The notes beneath the pieces were generated by a model. It saw only the letters and a list, made by a program, of their open reading frames with translations, was not told where the DNA came from and searched no databases. A stretch of 64,000 nt of DNA from Pithys albifrons albifrons (taxonomy: Eukaryota > Chordata > Aves > Passeriformes > Thamnophilidae): the NCBI RefSeq assembly GCF_047495875.1, contig NC_092458.1, forward strand, positions 110,161,727 to 110,225,726. The letters run 5' to 3'. A program made the position numbers and the translations under genes. Shown in pieces: positions 50,871 through 62,392 of the stretch (its first letter is position 1; each line of letters opens with the position of its first letter).

Positions 50871-52501
50871 ACTATCAGATTCTCTTAGTTGCACTTAAGC
50901 ACAAGCACAGTGAGAAATTGTTTTTAGCACATGGGTTTTGTGAATTAATTTAAAGACGAGAAGTTTTCTGAGAGCTAGCCCAGTCAAGTCTTGTCTGCTG
51001 GAAAGCAAAAGCTTTTCTTAAAGATTTGACTTTCTCATAATCCAGAGAGCTCTTCAGGGAATGCTGTCAACTAGAAGAGAAATTGGAAAGAAAAAAAAAA
51101 GAGTCCTCTAAGAAAAAGATGCAGACAAAGCTTCTGTGCTTGTTGCAACGAGATCACTGAATTCCTGAGAACCTCTTGCATCACTTACAAGACCCTCTAC
51201 CAGTCTCACTACTAGAAAGTTCTGAAAGTCCTTGGGAAAGACTATGGCAGTGTCCACACAGGCAGTTCTGTCAGATTTCCAATTACCAATAGCAACTAGC
51301 TCTGCCACCTATTAAATACACAGGTAGTGAACAGATAGAGAAATAAACTGCCTCCTATTCTACACGCAGAAACAGCCACTGGCTATGTTTTTATTAGAAT
51401 AGTGTTGCTCAAATGAAACAGATCTGAGAAGCAAAACAACTGTGATGACAATAAGACATAAAAATTATTTGCACTTCAAGAATTTTGTTTTAGTTTTTTG
51501 TTTGTTTGTTCTGTTGGATTTTATTGGTGTTTTGTTTGTTGTTTTTTTTTTTTTTTTAACAGATGTTCTTATTCTGGTTTTGTGAACTGCATGCTATTAG
51601 CACCCAGACCACACTAGGCACACTCCAGGATTGCAACTGCTGCCATGACTTCAGCTAAAAATTACCTGATACATGCTTTCATACCCTTGGAGACTGTTCC
51701 ATGACACGAACATTTTGCAGTAAATAGGATATTTGTTTCAAAAAATTCAAATGCTCATATAGTTATGCTCACACTTTTAAGAAGGACAAAAGATTACATC
51801 CTGTTATCAAACAACCTGCCTCCAGAACCTTTTAGCTGTTTGAACTCCTTGGATGATAATATTGGCCTCTTACCAACAATATGTAGTTTCTAGAGAAGTT
51901 CTTTGTCCTTCCCAGACTGGCTTCAGACATTGAGTTTAATGCTTTTATGGTTTGTTAGCTCAACTCTGTCCATCAGCTGAAGCAGTCTGGCTACCAGTGT
52001 GACCTTGGAGAAAAAAACCCAGACATCCATGTAGGATAGTGCTAAACGTGGCATACATAATGTGTTCTGGCCAACAAAGCACTTGCCACCATCCATCCCT
52101 ATTTAATAGTCCCAAAAATTAGTGCTAGGAAACCTTTGCACCCTAAGCACATCATTCCAATGACAAACAAGACCTTTCAGCATTAAGTGTCATCACAACT
52201 CTTACTTCAGATATACACATGTAAAGTTCTGAAACTAGGATGTGGTTTGCAGCAGAGCTGCCACTGAGTGTATCAGTGACCAGGTCAGAGACACGGAGAT
52301 GAAACCTGAGATCTCTCTTGTGAAATCCAAGAAAAAACCAGGAGAAATGAAAGATGTAATACTGTTTATTTTTAAATGCTGGTGAGTGTTCCTCTTCAGT
52401 CAATCCTCATAATAAAGAAAAAGCTGACAGTTCTCTACCTGACAGTTCTCAAGAAACTATGTGCTGTTGACATACAACTCCAGATACTTCTTCGGTAAAA
52501 C
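50871..52501. other. Unique non-coding DNA with poly-T tract
   Basis: No gene or transposon was recognised. A long T-rich tract covers 51487-51559. A 12-bp motif CTGACAGTTCTC occurs twice close together at about 52424-52451. Confidence 0.5.
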
Positions 52502-52572
52502 TAATGAATGAGGAAGAGTGTACTACTATGTTCTTAGTCAATGTGGAATCCAGATGACAACATTAACCAAAT
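52502..52572 (+). repeat. Diverged direct repeat, copy A
   Basis: This 71-bp segment aligns to 54243-54313 in the same orientation at about 80 percent identity. The shared first 16 bases are identical, there is one single-base indel, and the core 'gacaacatta' is common. Flanking DNA does not align. The family is unknown. Confidence 0.75.
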
Positions 52573-54242
52573 AAAACCAAGAAAATACATTAAATAATTA
52601 AAATTGGTTGGGCTTGTAATATACTACATTTTCCTATAACTATAAACAACCTTTCAAATTTACTGCAGCATATATGTGACTTAACTGTGTATTTGTTAGC
52701 TGAAAGTATTTTTAAGCCACAAAACATTTCCATTTTGAAATTCTGACTATTTTAACTGTGTAGAAACAGCAGTGAACAAGTACATTATATCATACTTTCA
52801 TCACTACACAGGTTCCTGTCAAATCCATTTTAAGGATTTAGGTTTTGATGCACAGACTTCTCTTTTCTTTGTCATCTGGCTTTGTTGAGATGGTAAGTGA
52901 GTTCTGTGTTGCTAAAATGCTCCAGGTTTGGAAATAACTTATATTTTTATTCCTTGAACAGTAGTCAGATATAATAATGACACATGCAATATAAATATTG
53001 CATACACAAAAGACAGATGCCAGAGCTCGATGTGTATTTTCTATGAAAGGCATGTTATAGCAATCCTTTCCAGTTAAAATATCACTATAGCCGGTGTCCT
53101 TGTCAAAGCAGTCTTTTAAAAGCAGTGCCAGAAAGATCTTGAATTATTGGAATACAGTCATTGCAACATCATAGATCATCTTAGTCTTGTTTCTCGTTTG
53201 CCCCACAGAAACTTTCAGTCTTGAAATCCCCCATTAATGGTTAACTTCTCATTACCTGCCCAGCTACCATAAACACCAGCTAATATAACACTACCCCTTT
53301 TCAGAAAATCTTTTCCAGAACACCTAGTTAGATTTTTGTATACTCTATCAGATAGTATGATGGAGAATGACAAATGCAGAGACCAGATAATAAAAACACT
53401 CTTACTGTTACCTGGGGACACAAGAGAGCAGAATACTCTAAAGAATAAGTGAATACCCTTTTAAATATTAACACCAACCAACTAGTTTGAACTATCTGCT
53501 AGAATTTTTTGAGCTGTATTTTTCTTTTCTGTTGTTTTAAGTCTCACATTTTGTTTTTATTTTCCCCTTGACACCACACCATGATTGCCTCTTTGAAAAT
53601 GGTAGACAAAGTGAGACAGATGTCTTGAATGTGTAAATATCAAGGGAATTGCTTATCAAGAGGCTACAGTTGTGTGTAGATCTCAGGACTTTCTCCCTCC
53701 TTTGTTGGGGGAGATCTGTTAATAATGTTTATAACAGGTAGAGAAAATCAGATGCAAAGGACTACAACTATCCGGACACATTTGAAAAAACACTGGGAGA
53801 GAAAGTCAAAACAGAATTTGTTAATCAGCAGGTCTGCTATTTACAATGATGATTTTTCCAAAGATTGCAATATCTTTCTGTCCTGCCCTAGGATGAAAAA
53901 TAGAGAATTATAAAAGTATTATAGATGGTAAAGGAGGACATCTGTTTCTGTATTTTTGTCTTTTATCAGGTATCAAATCTACTTTGCCTGCCCCTCCTTT
54001 TTAATTTCATTGGCAGAATAATTGTTTCCTTTTTTTTTGCCGTTTTTTGTTGTTGTTTGGGTTTGGGTTTTTTTTTTTTACAAAAAAATGCTAGAATTTA
54101 CAAGCAAAGCATATTTTTAACATGACTTTGGTTTGCAACTTAATTACATTCAAAAAGCTTTTCTACTTTTTTTTTTGCATACATAGTAGGTTTGAGCATA
54201 TTGCTTATAATGTAATCAAATATGTGGTTATTATCTGTAAGG
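52573..54242. other. Unique AT-rich DNA between repeat copies
   Basis: No gene was recognised. T-rich tracts lie at 54029-54080 and 54165-54176. Confidence 0.5.
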
Positions 54243-54313
54243 TAATGAATGAGGAAGAATGTATTACTATTACACTTAATCATTGTGGAAGCCAGAGGAC
54301 AACATTAGCTAAT
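54243..54313 (+). repeat. Diverged direct repeat, copy B
   Basis: This is the partner of the segment at 52502-52572, 1.74 kb downstream in direct orientation. It is either an old duplicate or two members of an unrecognised interspersed family. Confidence 0.75.
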
Positions 54314-56784
54314 GCAGACTATCTTGAAGGTTCTCTAATAACATCTAAACTCTAGTATCAATTTGTGATGTGTAATCTACAATTTATTTCACTGTGATGG
54401 TTCATACAGGTAAGAAGAAATTAGTTTCTTTTAGAGAAGTTTTGAATTTCAAAAATAAAAGTTGTAAAATATTTTCTTTCCTGAACCATGTACTGCAAAT
54501 AAAATTTCATAACTGTGGAGAGCAAGTTACTTTGTGCCAATATACATGCATTGACTTTATCTCATTGAGATGGAGAATTGTTATTCTGTACTATTGATTT
54601 TTAGGTTCTCTTTTATAATTTTTATTAGCCTGATATTGTCTAATTCTTCATACTATTTATTTTTATAAAACCCTCTCTATTCTGAGCCCTGGTAAAAGCC
54701 ACTTTACCTGCTAGTCCTTAGTCATCTTGTGCTACTGATAGTGAGATGGAAAACACAGAATTTAAAAGAAGAAAGGTTATATCTGACCCATACATGCAAC
54801 TCATAAAAATTTCCATGTTTTTCAAAACTCAGCAGATGATGTCTTAAAAAAATTGTTTCCTGAACTAATTTTCTTGCCACCCCCTACCAGTCCCTCCCAT
54901 TCATGACTGTAAAATATCCCTGAGAAAACTAGTAAGGCTACTGCTAGTTGTTACCATTGCCAACATTGTCATCATAAAGTGTTCAACAGATTTTAAATTT
55001 CTTTTGGCTTAAATGAAGAAAAAAGATATAGTCATGGTGCCAGTCATTCAGTTGAAATCTCTCCATCACATAAGTGATAACTATTATGATACCCAATTTT
55101 ATTCAACTCAGGAATCAAAACTGAAAATAGAAAAAACCAAAAATATTAACTAAAAAGTAGGCTATTGTATTTATCCCCGAGGTCAAGAGAAGATCCAGAG
55201 AAATAACATGGAAGAAACATGAGCCAAGATGTGAGTCATAAAACTATGGCACCAGTTTAAATATGGTCTTGACTCAAAAGTAGCCTGTTAAGAATTCCTG
55301 AATTAGCTATGTATGAATCAGTACTACATAAGGAATAGAGCAATTTAGTATAGGTCAGTCACTTTAGTGCATCAACTAAAATATCTAATCTCAGAAAAAA
55401 AAGTCTTTTAAATGTTAAGTATGTAATGCAGCAAGTGAGAAGTGGGGTGATGAGACTGGTGAGGGGGAATGAAGGAGAAGGCTGGAAAACAGGAATGTAA
55501 GAATATATATATATATGATGTGATCTTTTGAATAAAAAGAATTAAAATGTACTGATGAAGACTAAAGAAGAGGTGGAAAGGCTCAGTGAGATAATAATCT
55601 CAGCTTGAAAATAAATAATTTGGCATTTGGAGTAATACTTCTTTTTTTTTTTTTTTTTTTAATTCGGGTCCATTGTTGCCGGTTTGGAATTGCTCAGAAA
55701 GGAAGAAGACTTTCCCACTCTTTGTCTTCAAGCAATTCTTTGTCTTCTTTCTGCTGCTGAAAGATTGCCAGGATGGATAACAGTATTGTTTTTTTTTTTG
55801 TATGACAATACAATGTTTCAGTGTGCATTAATACCATCAGCTTCACATGTCTACTTTGAAGAGCTGTTAGTGCTCCTTGTGCTGAATCTATAGGTTCTAT
55901 TGTGGGTTGTCACTACAGCACACACACATTCTGCACAGCACTCTGCCTCCCTCACCCTACTGCTATCTGGCTGTCAACTTTATTGTAAAACATCAACAGA
56001 AAAGATGTGCTGTGTATTTTTGGCTTCCCAAACAGACCACATTATGTTAGGCTGCAAAATAATTACATGACATTCTTCACTTTCCAAATTCAGGATTATC
56101 TGGCCTGTGCCTATGGCACTAATGCTACATCTGCTGGTGATATGCATGACAGCAAGAGCAGAGGCTGATTTGCAGTCTCAGAAGCTTTCAAAACGAGCAG
56201 CAATGAAAACGCAATAATTATATTAATTGGGCAACATTTCTACAGCACAAGCTTTAGCTTTGCCTTAGCACTTAATAACTTCTCTCATATTGGTTATGTC
56301 CAATACTGAGAAAAGTCAAGGAGTACTTCTTAGTGATTTGGCTTCACAGTAGGTACACTCAGAAACAATCTGAGCTGGTCAAAAGCTTTTCAATGGAATA
56401 TTTCCTTGTCAGAAGATATATTTTAACCAAAGTAAAAACATCTTGCAACAATGTACTTATTCTGACAAATTTAATTCCGAAAAAAAACCCCTCATCTTTT
56501 GGTATCAATATGAAGTATTAAGACATTTGTTTTAATATAACTTAATTCAAGAGCATACATTTCACAGACGTCATAAATTAAAATTATAATAATAACAGAT
56601 TTATTGAAATACAATTTTTGGATTGAATTAGCATTATCTTTTCAAAGAATCATAATGAAACAAGTTCAGAAATCACAGAATTTTCATATACTTTCAATTT
56701 CTGGCATTTACCTATAAATACGAAGGAAAAAAATTACCTCACTCCACTATTCAGAAACAGATAACTAGGTCCGTAAAGGACTGT
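54314..56784. other. Unique AT-rich DNA with candidate conserved segment
   Basis: No gene was recognised. A T run covers 55641-55660 and a short (AT)n lies at 55504-55517. Segment 56090-56300 has even composition, few simple repeats, and AATTATATTAATTGG and other TAAT-type cores, as enhancers often do. Confidence 0.5.
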
Positions 56785-56900
56785 CACAATACTTTTCTGC
56801 ACAAAAGTGATGAAGTTTATAAACTGATGTTTCTACTCACCACACAATACTTTTCTGCACAAAAGTGATGAAGTTTATAAGCTGATGTTTCTACTCACCA
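56785..56900. repeat. Recent 58-bp tandem duplication
   Basis: Copies 56785-56842 and 56843-56900 are head-to-tail and differ at a single base (ataaactg versus ataagctg). The near identity implies a recent event, possibly polymorphic. No open frame or known element spans it. Confidence 0.95.
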
Positions 56901-59334
56901 TTTACTACAACACAGAGCAGATCCTAAAGTGATGTAAATCAGAGGAGTCCACTGTGACCACAGCAGGCAGAGTTTAATGCAATCAATCACCATGAATGCT
57001 CAGGCTTTTCAGGTGCACTTGATGATGGACACTTACAGCATGTTTTATAAAGTTAGCATTTAAAGAACTTACTATTGCAGCTCAGTTTACTGTTCTGCTC
57101 TATGCCAGGCACAACAATTGGGATCTTTCGCCTGTGACCATGAAATAGAACAAGAAATAGGGAGGGAGAGAATGGTAGCCAGTTGTGCCAGGATGAAACC
57201 AAGACAGGTGTGAATTTCTGGGAACTCACTTCATCATTCTCTGACTAGTGTCCTTCTGTAAAACTGAAACAATATTTTCCAACTTTCACTCATTCTGAAA
57301 TTAGACCTTACTTCTGCAATGTACATATGCTGGTAGACTGCGTAGAGTAAACTGGAAGAAGCACCTTGAACATGTACTAAGTGGTTAGTGAAAAATATCT
57401 TCCAGAATATGTTTTTGGAGAACTTATTGGAAGTAATTTATCAGTCCTATAGAATATATTCAACTATAAAGCAAAAGAAAGAACTAATTTCTTTTTTTTT
57501 AGTATTGAGTGTTGTACTTCTTGTGTGTTGAGATGACATTTCTCAAGTTGCTTACTGGTAAGCTCTTCACTGCACTACATAATGCAGTGCTTCATCCATT
57601 ACTTGAACTTTACAAAGGGGAAAAACTAGTGTCTCCACACCTCTACAGTAAGCTAGTCTTTTAACTTTTTTCTTTAAGTCTAAAATTAAAATAGTCAGTG
57701 ATGGTACAGACGCTGTATTACAAATCCAAGCCTTATGCATACAGGCTTTTTTATTTTTTTTAAAATTGCTTTTCAGGTATCCATGAGAGCTAGTCCATGA
57801 ACACTTGAAGATTGCAGAGTGAAAGCTTTTGTAGAAAAAAATGAATTAGATTTTGACTAAAACTGGTAAGGGAAACACCTTTACATATTCAATAGCTAAC
57901 AAATTCCTCTATACTGAAGGTTCTCTTTATACAAAGCAAACCCTTCAGTAGCACACCAGAGAAGTGTTAGAAAGACAGTTACTGTGCAATTACCCCGTAG
58001 ACAAGGTGTCTGAACAATACTGATTATTTCTGTTATTTACTAATTATTAGATCTTTTATTACAAGACACTGTTTGAATTTCACCTAGTCTGCCCTTGCCA
58101 GAGGGGCAAAGGACACTTTCTTTACCTCAGAAATTATGAAATTGGATTACAAGCTAACTAATTATGTCAAACATGTTATGGAATGGAACAGACTGGAATT
58201 TGCTCCTCTCAGCTGCATTTCTGATTAAATGCAACTTGTAGTTTGCACCTATGCAGAAGTGAAGGAAAAAAAAAAGAAAAAGGATGAAATATAGGTCAGA
58301 ATATAACAGTTTGTTGATAGGGGACATGCCATTTGTTGGAACTCTCTACATGTGGTCTAAAATGCTCAGCAGCAGAGCATCTACAATTCTGACATTCATT
58401 AACACAAACTGCCATGTGGTACATCAGAAGGGCCTGTAGCAGCATGCCATATAATAATTGTCTGGGATATAGTGCTATGGATTCTGCAGTGCCTCCCAAG
58501 AGTGTGCCAACTCCTCAGCAGAGAGCCAACAGTTTGTGTGCAGCAGCTACACATGTGGCCTGTTAGTGAACAAGACTCCTGAAACAGCCAGGAGTAAAAT
58601 GACAGTCTCCCTTAGACCATTACACAGACTGGGTATCCCCCTTGCTCTCCAGAGCACTAGGAGCTTCTCAGCAACTCTGGAGTTATATGACCAAAGAGAT
58701 ATAATTGGCCTATGAAGACAAGCCTGGGACTCCAAACTGTTTCTTTTGTAACATTTCTTATGTGGGGAAAAAAAAAGAAAAATTATTTAAATTTATTTTA
58801 TCTATGTAATAATCTCCAATATAAAATCCCACAGCCTGAATCTGTTTTCCCATTGGCACACTATACCAATCAAATTCATGCTATCCTAATTTGTCTTAGT
58901 AGCTGCATGGACCTTAATTCATTGAGTCTTCTTCATCCCCAATTTTGTAACCAGCTTTCCTACTTCCAACACAACCCAGTGCTAACATAAGCACGCTGAA
59001 CTTGGTAGAGACACAGCTTCATATTAAAGTTTAATAATTGCTTTCTATTACAAGTATTTCATGCAGATTTGGTAATAACTGAGGAGAAAAAAAGAAACAA
59101 AACTAAAAAAAAATATTTTGTATACATACATTGCAGTTAGTGATAAAGCCAGACTGACCCAACAGTAAGTTAAGTGGTTTCAATTATGCTCATTATTATT
59201 CTATCAGTCAATAGACTTATACCATAAAATAAAGATGAAAATCATTATGCTAACTTGCTAAAATATCTCATAGGACAGTATCAATACCATTTTATCATGT
59301 ACATATTTCACTGCAAGATTTAACAATGAAAAAA
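56901..59334. other. Unique non-coding DNA
   Basis: No gene or repeat was recognised. Short A- or T-rich runs lie at 57490-57500, 58265-58280 and 59097-59115. Confidence 0.5.
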
Positions 59335-59560
59335 TACCTGTGAGCCAGTTTTAGTCGGGACTAATGAGAAGGATTGTTCATGATTTCATTTTTGGCAATC
59401 ATGGAGGTCGATCCATGTTACTCTAGAACTTAAAAAAATAAGACCTCGGAAAGCAGCGGATTTCAATGAAGTCCGAGACGCCTTTCTGATTAGGTGGTTT
59501 TTGACACAGAATGACAACAGTTTGTCTATGTAAGCTTAAATGGTCGTGTTTTCAGTCAGC
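59335..59560. other. CpG-dense, possibly conserved non-coding segment
   Basis: Seven CpG dinucleotides (59356, 59409, 59447, 59456, 59474, 59479, 59545) fall within 190 bp, far above the rest of this CpG-poor interval. A short inverted repeat CTCGGA (59445-59450) / TCCGAG (59472-59477) lies inside. It is not an LTR or CR1 by motif. A conserved regulatory element or an old GC-richer repeat are both possible. Confidence 0.35.
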
Positions 59561-60342
59561 ACAATTATTTCTCTTCCTTTGCTATAATCCCTCCTAAACT
59601 GTGCTTCAAAGTTTGAGAGGTATCTTTACCCCCCACAGTAAAAGAGAGCTAGGTCTGGAGTTCAATTTATTATTGTCTACCATAGATATTTGCAGCTTGC
59701 CATAAATTAATGAAAAGGATATGTAGCTGTATTACACAGGGTAACCAAGCTGAACATTCTACTTCCTGTACCCACTTATTCAACAAATGCTGGCTGTGTC
59801 CCTACTTCCCTCAAGATGTAGCTCTGGTACAGTAAGTTCCCAGAAAAACCTTTTAAAATAAGATTTCTAGTTATAAGTGTTGGATTTTTTTTGTTTTGTT
59901 CACATGGTGAGAGACTTGCAAGCAATCAACATAAGCTGGAATTCATACAGTTAAAATTTTGTTTAGAAGTCAATACTGCAGATGTGATTGAAAAGACAAA
60001 TATTACTTCACCTCTTTCTTGACAATGTAATTACATGCAAATAATAATATGAGCTGTTTTTTACTTGGTACAATGAGTATTGAATATATTCTTCTATAAT
60101 TATGAACTATAACAATATAGGAGTTGGAGAGGTATTGATAGAGTCAGACTTGTTTGGGCAAAACAAAACACTATTAATGAACAAAGTCAAGAATTATTGC
60201 TTGTATAATTGAAATTCTCACCATCTAATCAAATAATTCCACATCTAGTCATTACAGAAAAATGAAAGGAAAAAAATAGTATAATAGAAAAAATATCTCA
60301 AATTAAAACCACATACAGGCAATTCCTAGTGTCCAGCCATTC
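59561..60342. other. Unique AT-rich non-coding DNA
   Basis: Nothing was recognised between the CpG-dense segment and the LTR. Confidence 0.5.
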
Positions 60343-60347
60343 CCCAC

Positions 60348-60778
60348 TGTTGTGGTTTACCCTTCCACAACCTTCTTGGTCCTAAGGTTATTGGCTAAAC
60401 TTTGAGAGTCCAAGGAGTCTGACAAAGTTGTTGGCAACCAAAGTCTTTCAGATAGAAGGGTATTATGTTGGTGGCAGGGGTTTCTTTCTCTTTTTTGGTG
60501 GCAGAAGGAGAATTTGTTGTTCCTCTTTCTACGGCCCATTGGAGATATTTTCATATCTTTACATCTTATCACTTTTTATAATTTCCTTTTTCTTCATTGA
60601 TCCGTAATTCTACTTTACAGTTAAATGTACTACATGTAATAGATACTTGTTCTTTGATTCCCTAAAATCTGTATTGTCCAGCTTCCACACCTTTTCTCTT
60701 TATCAGTAAATAGTCACAAGTGAGTTGTTTCCTGGGGGCTCCAGTGTAACCATGTGTCACTTTTCTTACCATGTCACA
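60348..60778 (-). mobile_element. Putative solo LTR with perfect TSD, family not recognised
   Basis: This 431-bp segment begins TGTTGTGGTTTACCC and ends ACCATGTCACA (TG...CA termini). It is bounded by identical 5-bp duplications CCCAC at 60343-60347 and 60779-60783, as ERVL-type insertions produce. A TATAAAA motif reads on the minus strand at 60580-60574, which suggests minus-strand sense. The start 'tgttgtggttt' resembles the terminus of the LTR at 10824. I do not recall the rest as a named family, and it is much more AT-rich than the other LTRs here. Short frames inside (60357-60572) are accidental. Confidence 0.65.
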
Positions 60779-60783
60779 CCCAC

Positions 60784-61796
60784 ATTTCTCTGCACTGCTC
60801 CAGGTCACCACTTTCAAGCCTCTATTGTCATACCATGCCCATACTCTTCTATACTACTTCATTATGTGAAGACCATAAATATTTGTTCTATAAAAAAGAA
60901 ATTAACTTGTTACTATCAGCTACACAAAAAAAGAAAACTTTAGGAAGACCAAGACAAGTCTAGAGAAAACCTAACAAGATTCAGTCCAGAGGCCTGAATT
61001 AGTATCAGGGCTTTACTAACCCTGTCAGCTCTGCAGTTTTTGGGATATGGATACAGAAATTATTAGTGAGCTAAGTTAAAAAAAATGAATGGTGATAAGC
61101 CAGACAGCTGCTAACCCAGGCAATGACAACACTTGCCTTATCCTGTTAGTAGTGGAAGCTTTAAAGCCACCCTTCCTCTACAGGAGAGCAGGCAACCACA
61201 TACCAATACACTGCTGACATCCCATGAGAACAGTTATCTTTAATTTCGACTATGAGGTAAACCCACAGACATTATTAAATATTTGAATTGCCTGTGTGGT
61301 CAGATACATGTGGTTCCAGTGAACATCTTCAGGAAATGTTTTGATATTTGACTCACCAAGATCAATGTCTTATGCAATTACCAAGAATATGTTTACACGG
61401 GGTAATACTTTGAAGGGTTTTTTTTTCCAGAATTCACAGCAAAACCCATTTTGTAGTGAAATACAATGCTTGATAAAGGGTGAAATTTTGCTTTGTGAAA
61501 GTTTTCTTATATAAGCATTTATAATAACTCATAGGATGGAGATGTTACTAAAGGAGAAAAAAAATTATTGAAGCAAGCTATAGTTTTTCTTTCAGAGTAA
61601 AATGCCAATAACCTATCATGACTGTGATGGTATGACTCACTTTAATACTGACACATATAGATCCCACAAACCACAGAAACATTCGGACTTATTTTTAATG
61701 GCCTTTTAAAGACAGTAACAATAAAAGCAAATAATAAAACATCTTTATTGAGCTGCTGTACTTGGGAAAGAAACTGGAGTTGCTTTGTTTGATGGC
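60784..61796. other. Unique DNA between two LTRs
   Basis: This 1-kb spacer shows no gag or pol-like coding sequence, so the two LTRs are not the ends of one provirus. A T run lies at 61420-61428. Confidence 0.6.
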
Positions 61797-62392
61797 TGTA
61801 CTGGGTTGGGACAGAGTTAACTTTCCCCATAGCACCCCATACAGGGTCCTGTGTTGCATTTGTGGCTAAAATGACATTGACAAAGTGCCAAAGCTTCTGC
61901 TATTGCTGAGCAGTGTTTGCACAGTACAAGGTTGTTCTCTGCAACCCTTCAACATCCCCCCACCACGAAGGCCAGAAGGCTGAAAGAGTGAGCAGGGGTT
62001 TGAGAGGGGACACAGCTGGGGCAGGCAATGTCAACTGGCCACAGGGTTATTCCATACCATACAACACCATACTCAGTAATAAAAGGCAGGGGAAAAGTGA
62101 GGTGGAGAGGAATAAATTTCATTAATAAGCCAGTTGTCTTCCAAAGCATCCATTACATGTACTACGGTCCTTCTTCCCAATAGCTGGACATTGCCCGCTC
62201 ATGGGAATTAGAAAATAAATCTCCTCATCTTGCTTTGCTTCCACATGTGACCTTTATCTTTTCATTAAGCTGCCTTCACCTCAACCCATGAGCTTGCCCA
62301 TCTTAAGTGCTTCCTCTGTAATGCTGATGAGCAGGGAGTGAAAGAACCACTGGGTGGGAAACCTGAAGGCCAGTCAAGGGAGACCCACTACA
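61797..62392 (+). mobile_element. Solo LTR, ERVL-type, plus strand
   Basis: The 596-bp element starts TGTACTGGGTTGGGACAGAG and continues with 'ttaactttccccatagcacc', 'gctgagcagtgtttgcacag', 'gggacacagctggggcagg' and 'attccataccatac'. The sense-strand order is that of the passerine ERVL-type LTR found inverted at 7425. A TATA-like TAATAAAAGG lies at about 62078-62087, ATTAAG at 62264-62269 may be a decayed polyadenylation signal, and 'ctcaacccatgag' precedes the 3' end at ...CCCACTACA. The flanks ATGGC and ATGCA match at only three of five bases, so the insertion is old or the ends are off by a base. Frames at 61913-62149 are accidental. Confidence 0.88.

Noticed and set aside
60348..62392. 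A full provirus bounded by the two LTRs
   Set aside because: The LTRs differ in sequence and orientation, each has its own flanks, and the 1-kb spacer has no retroviral genes.
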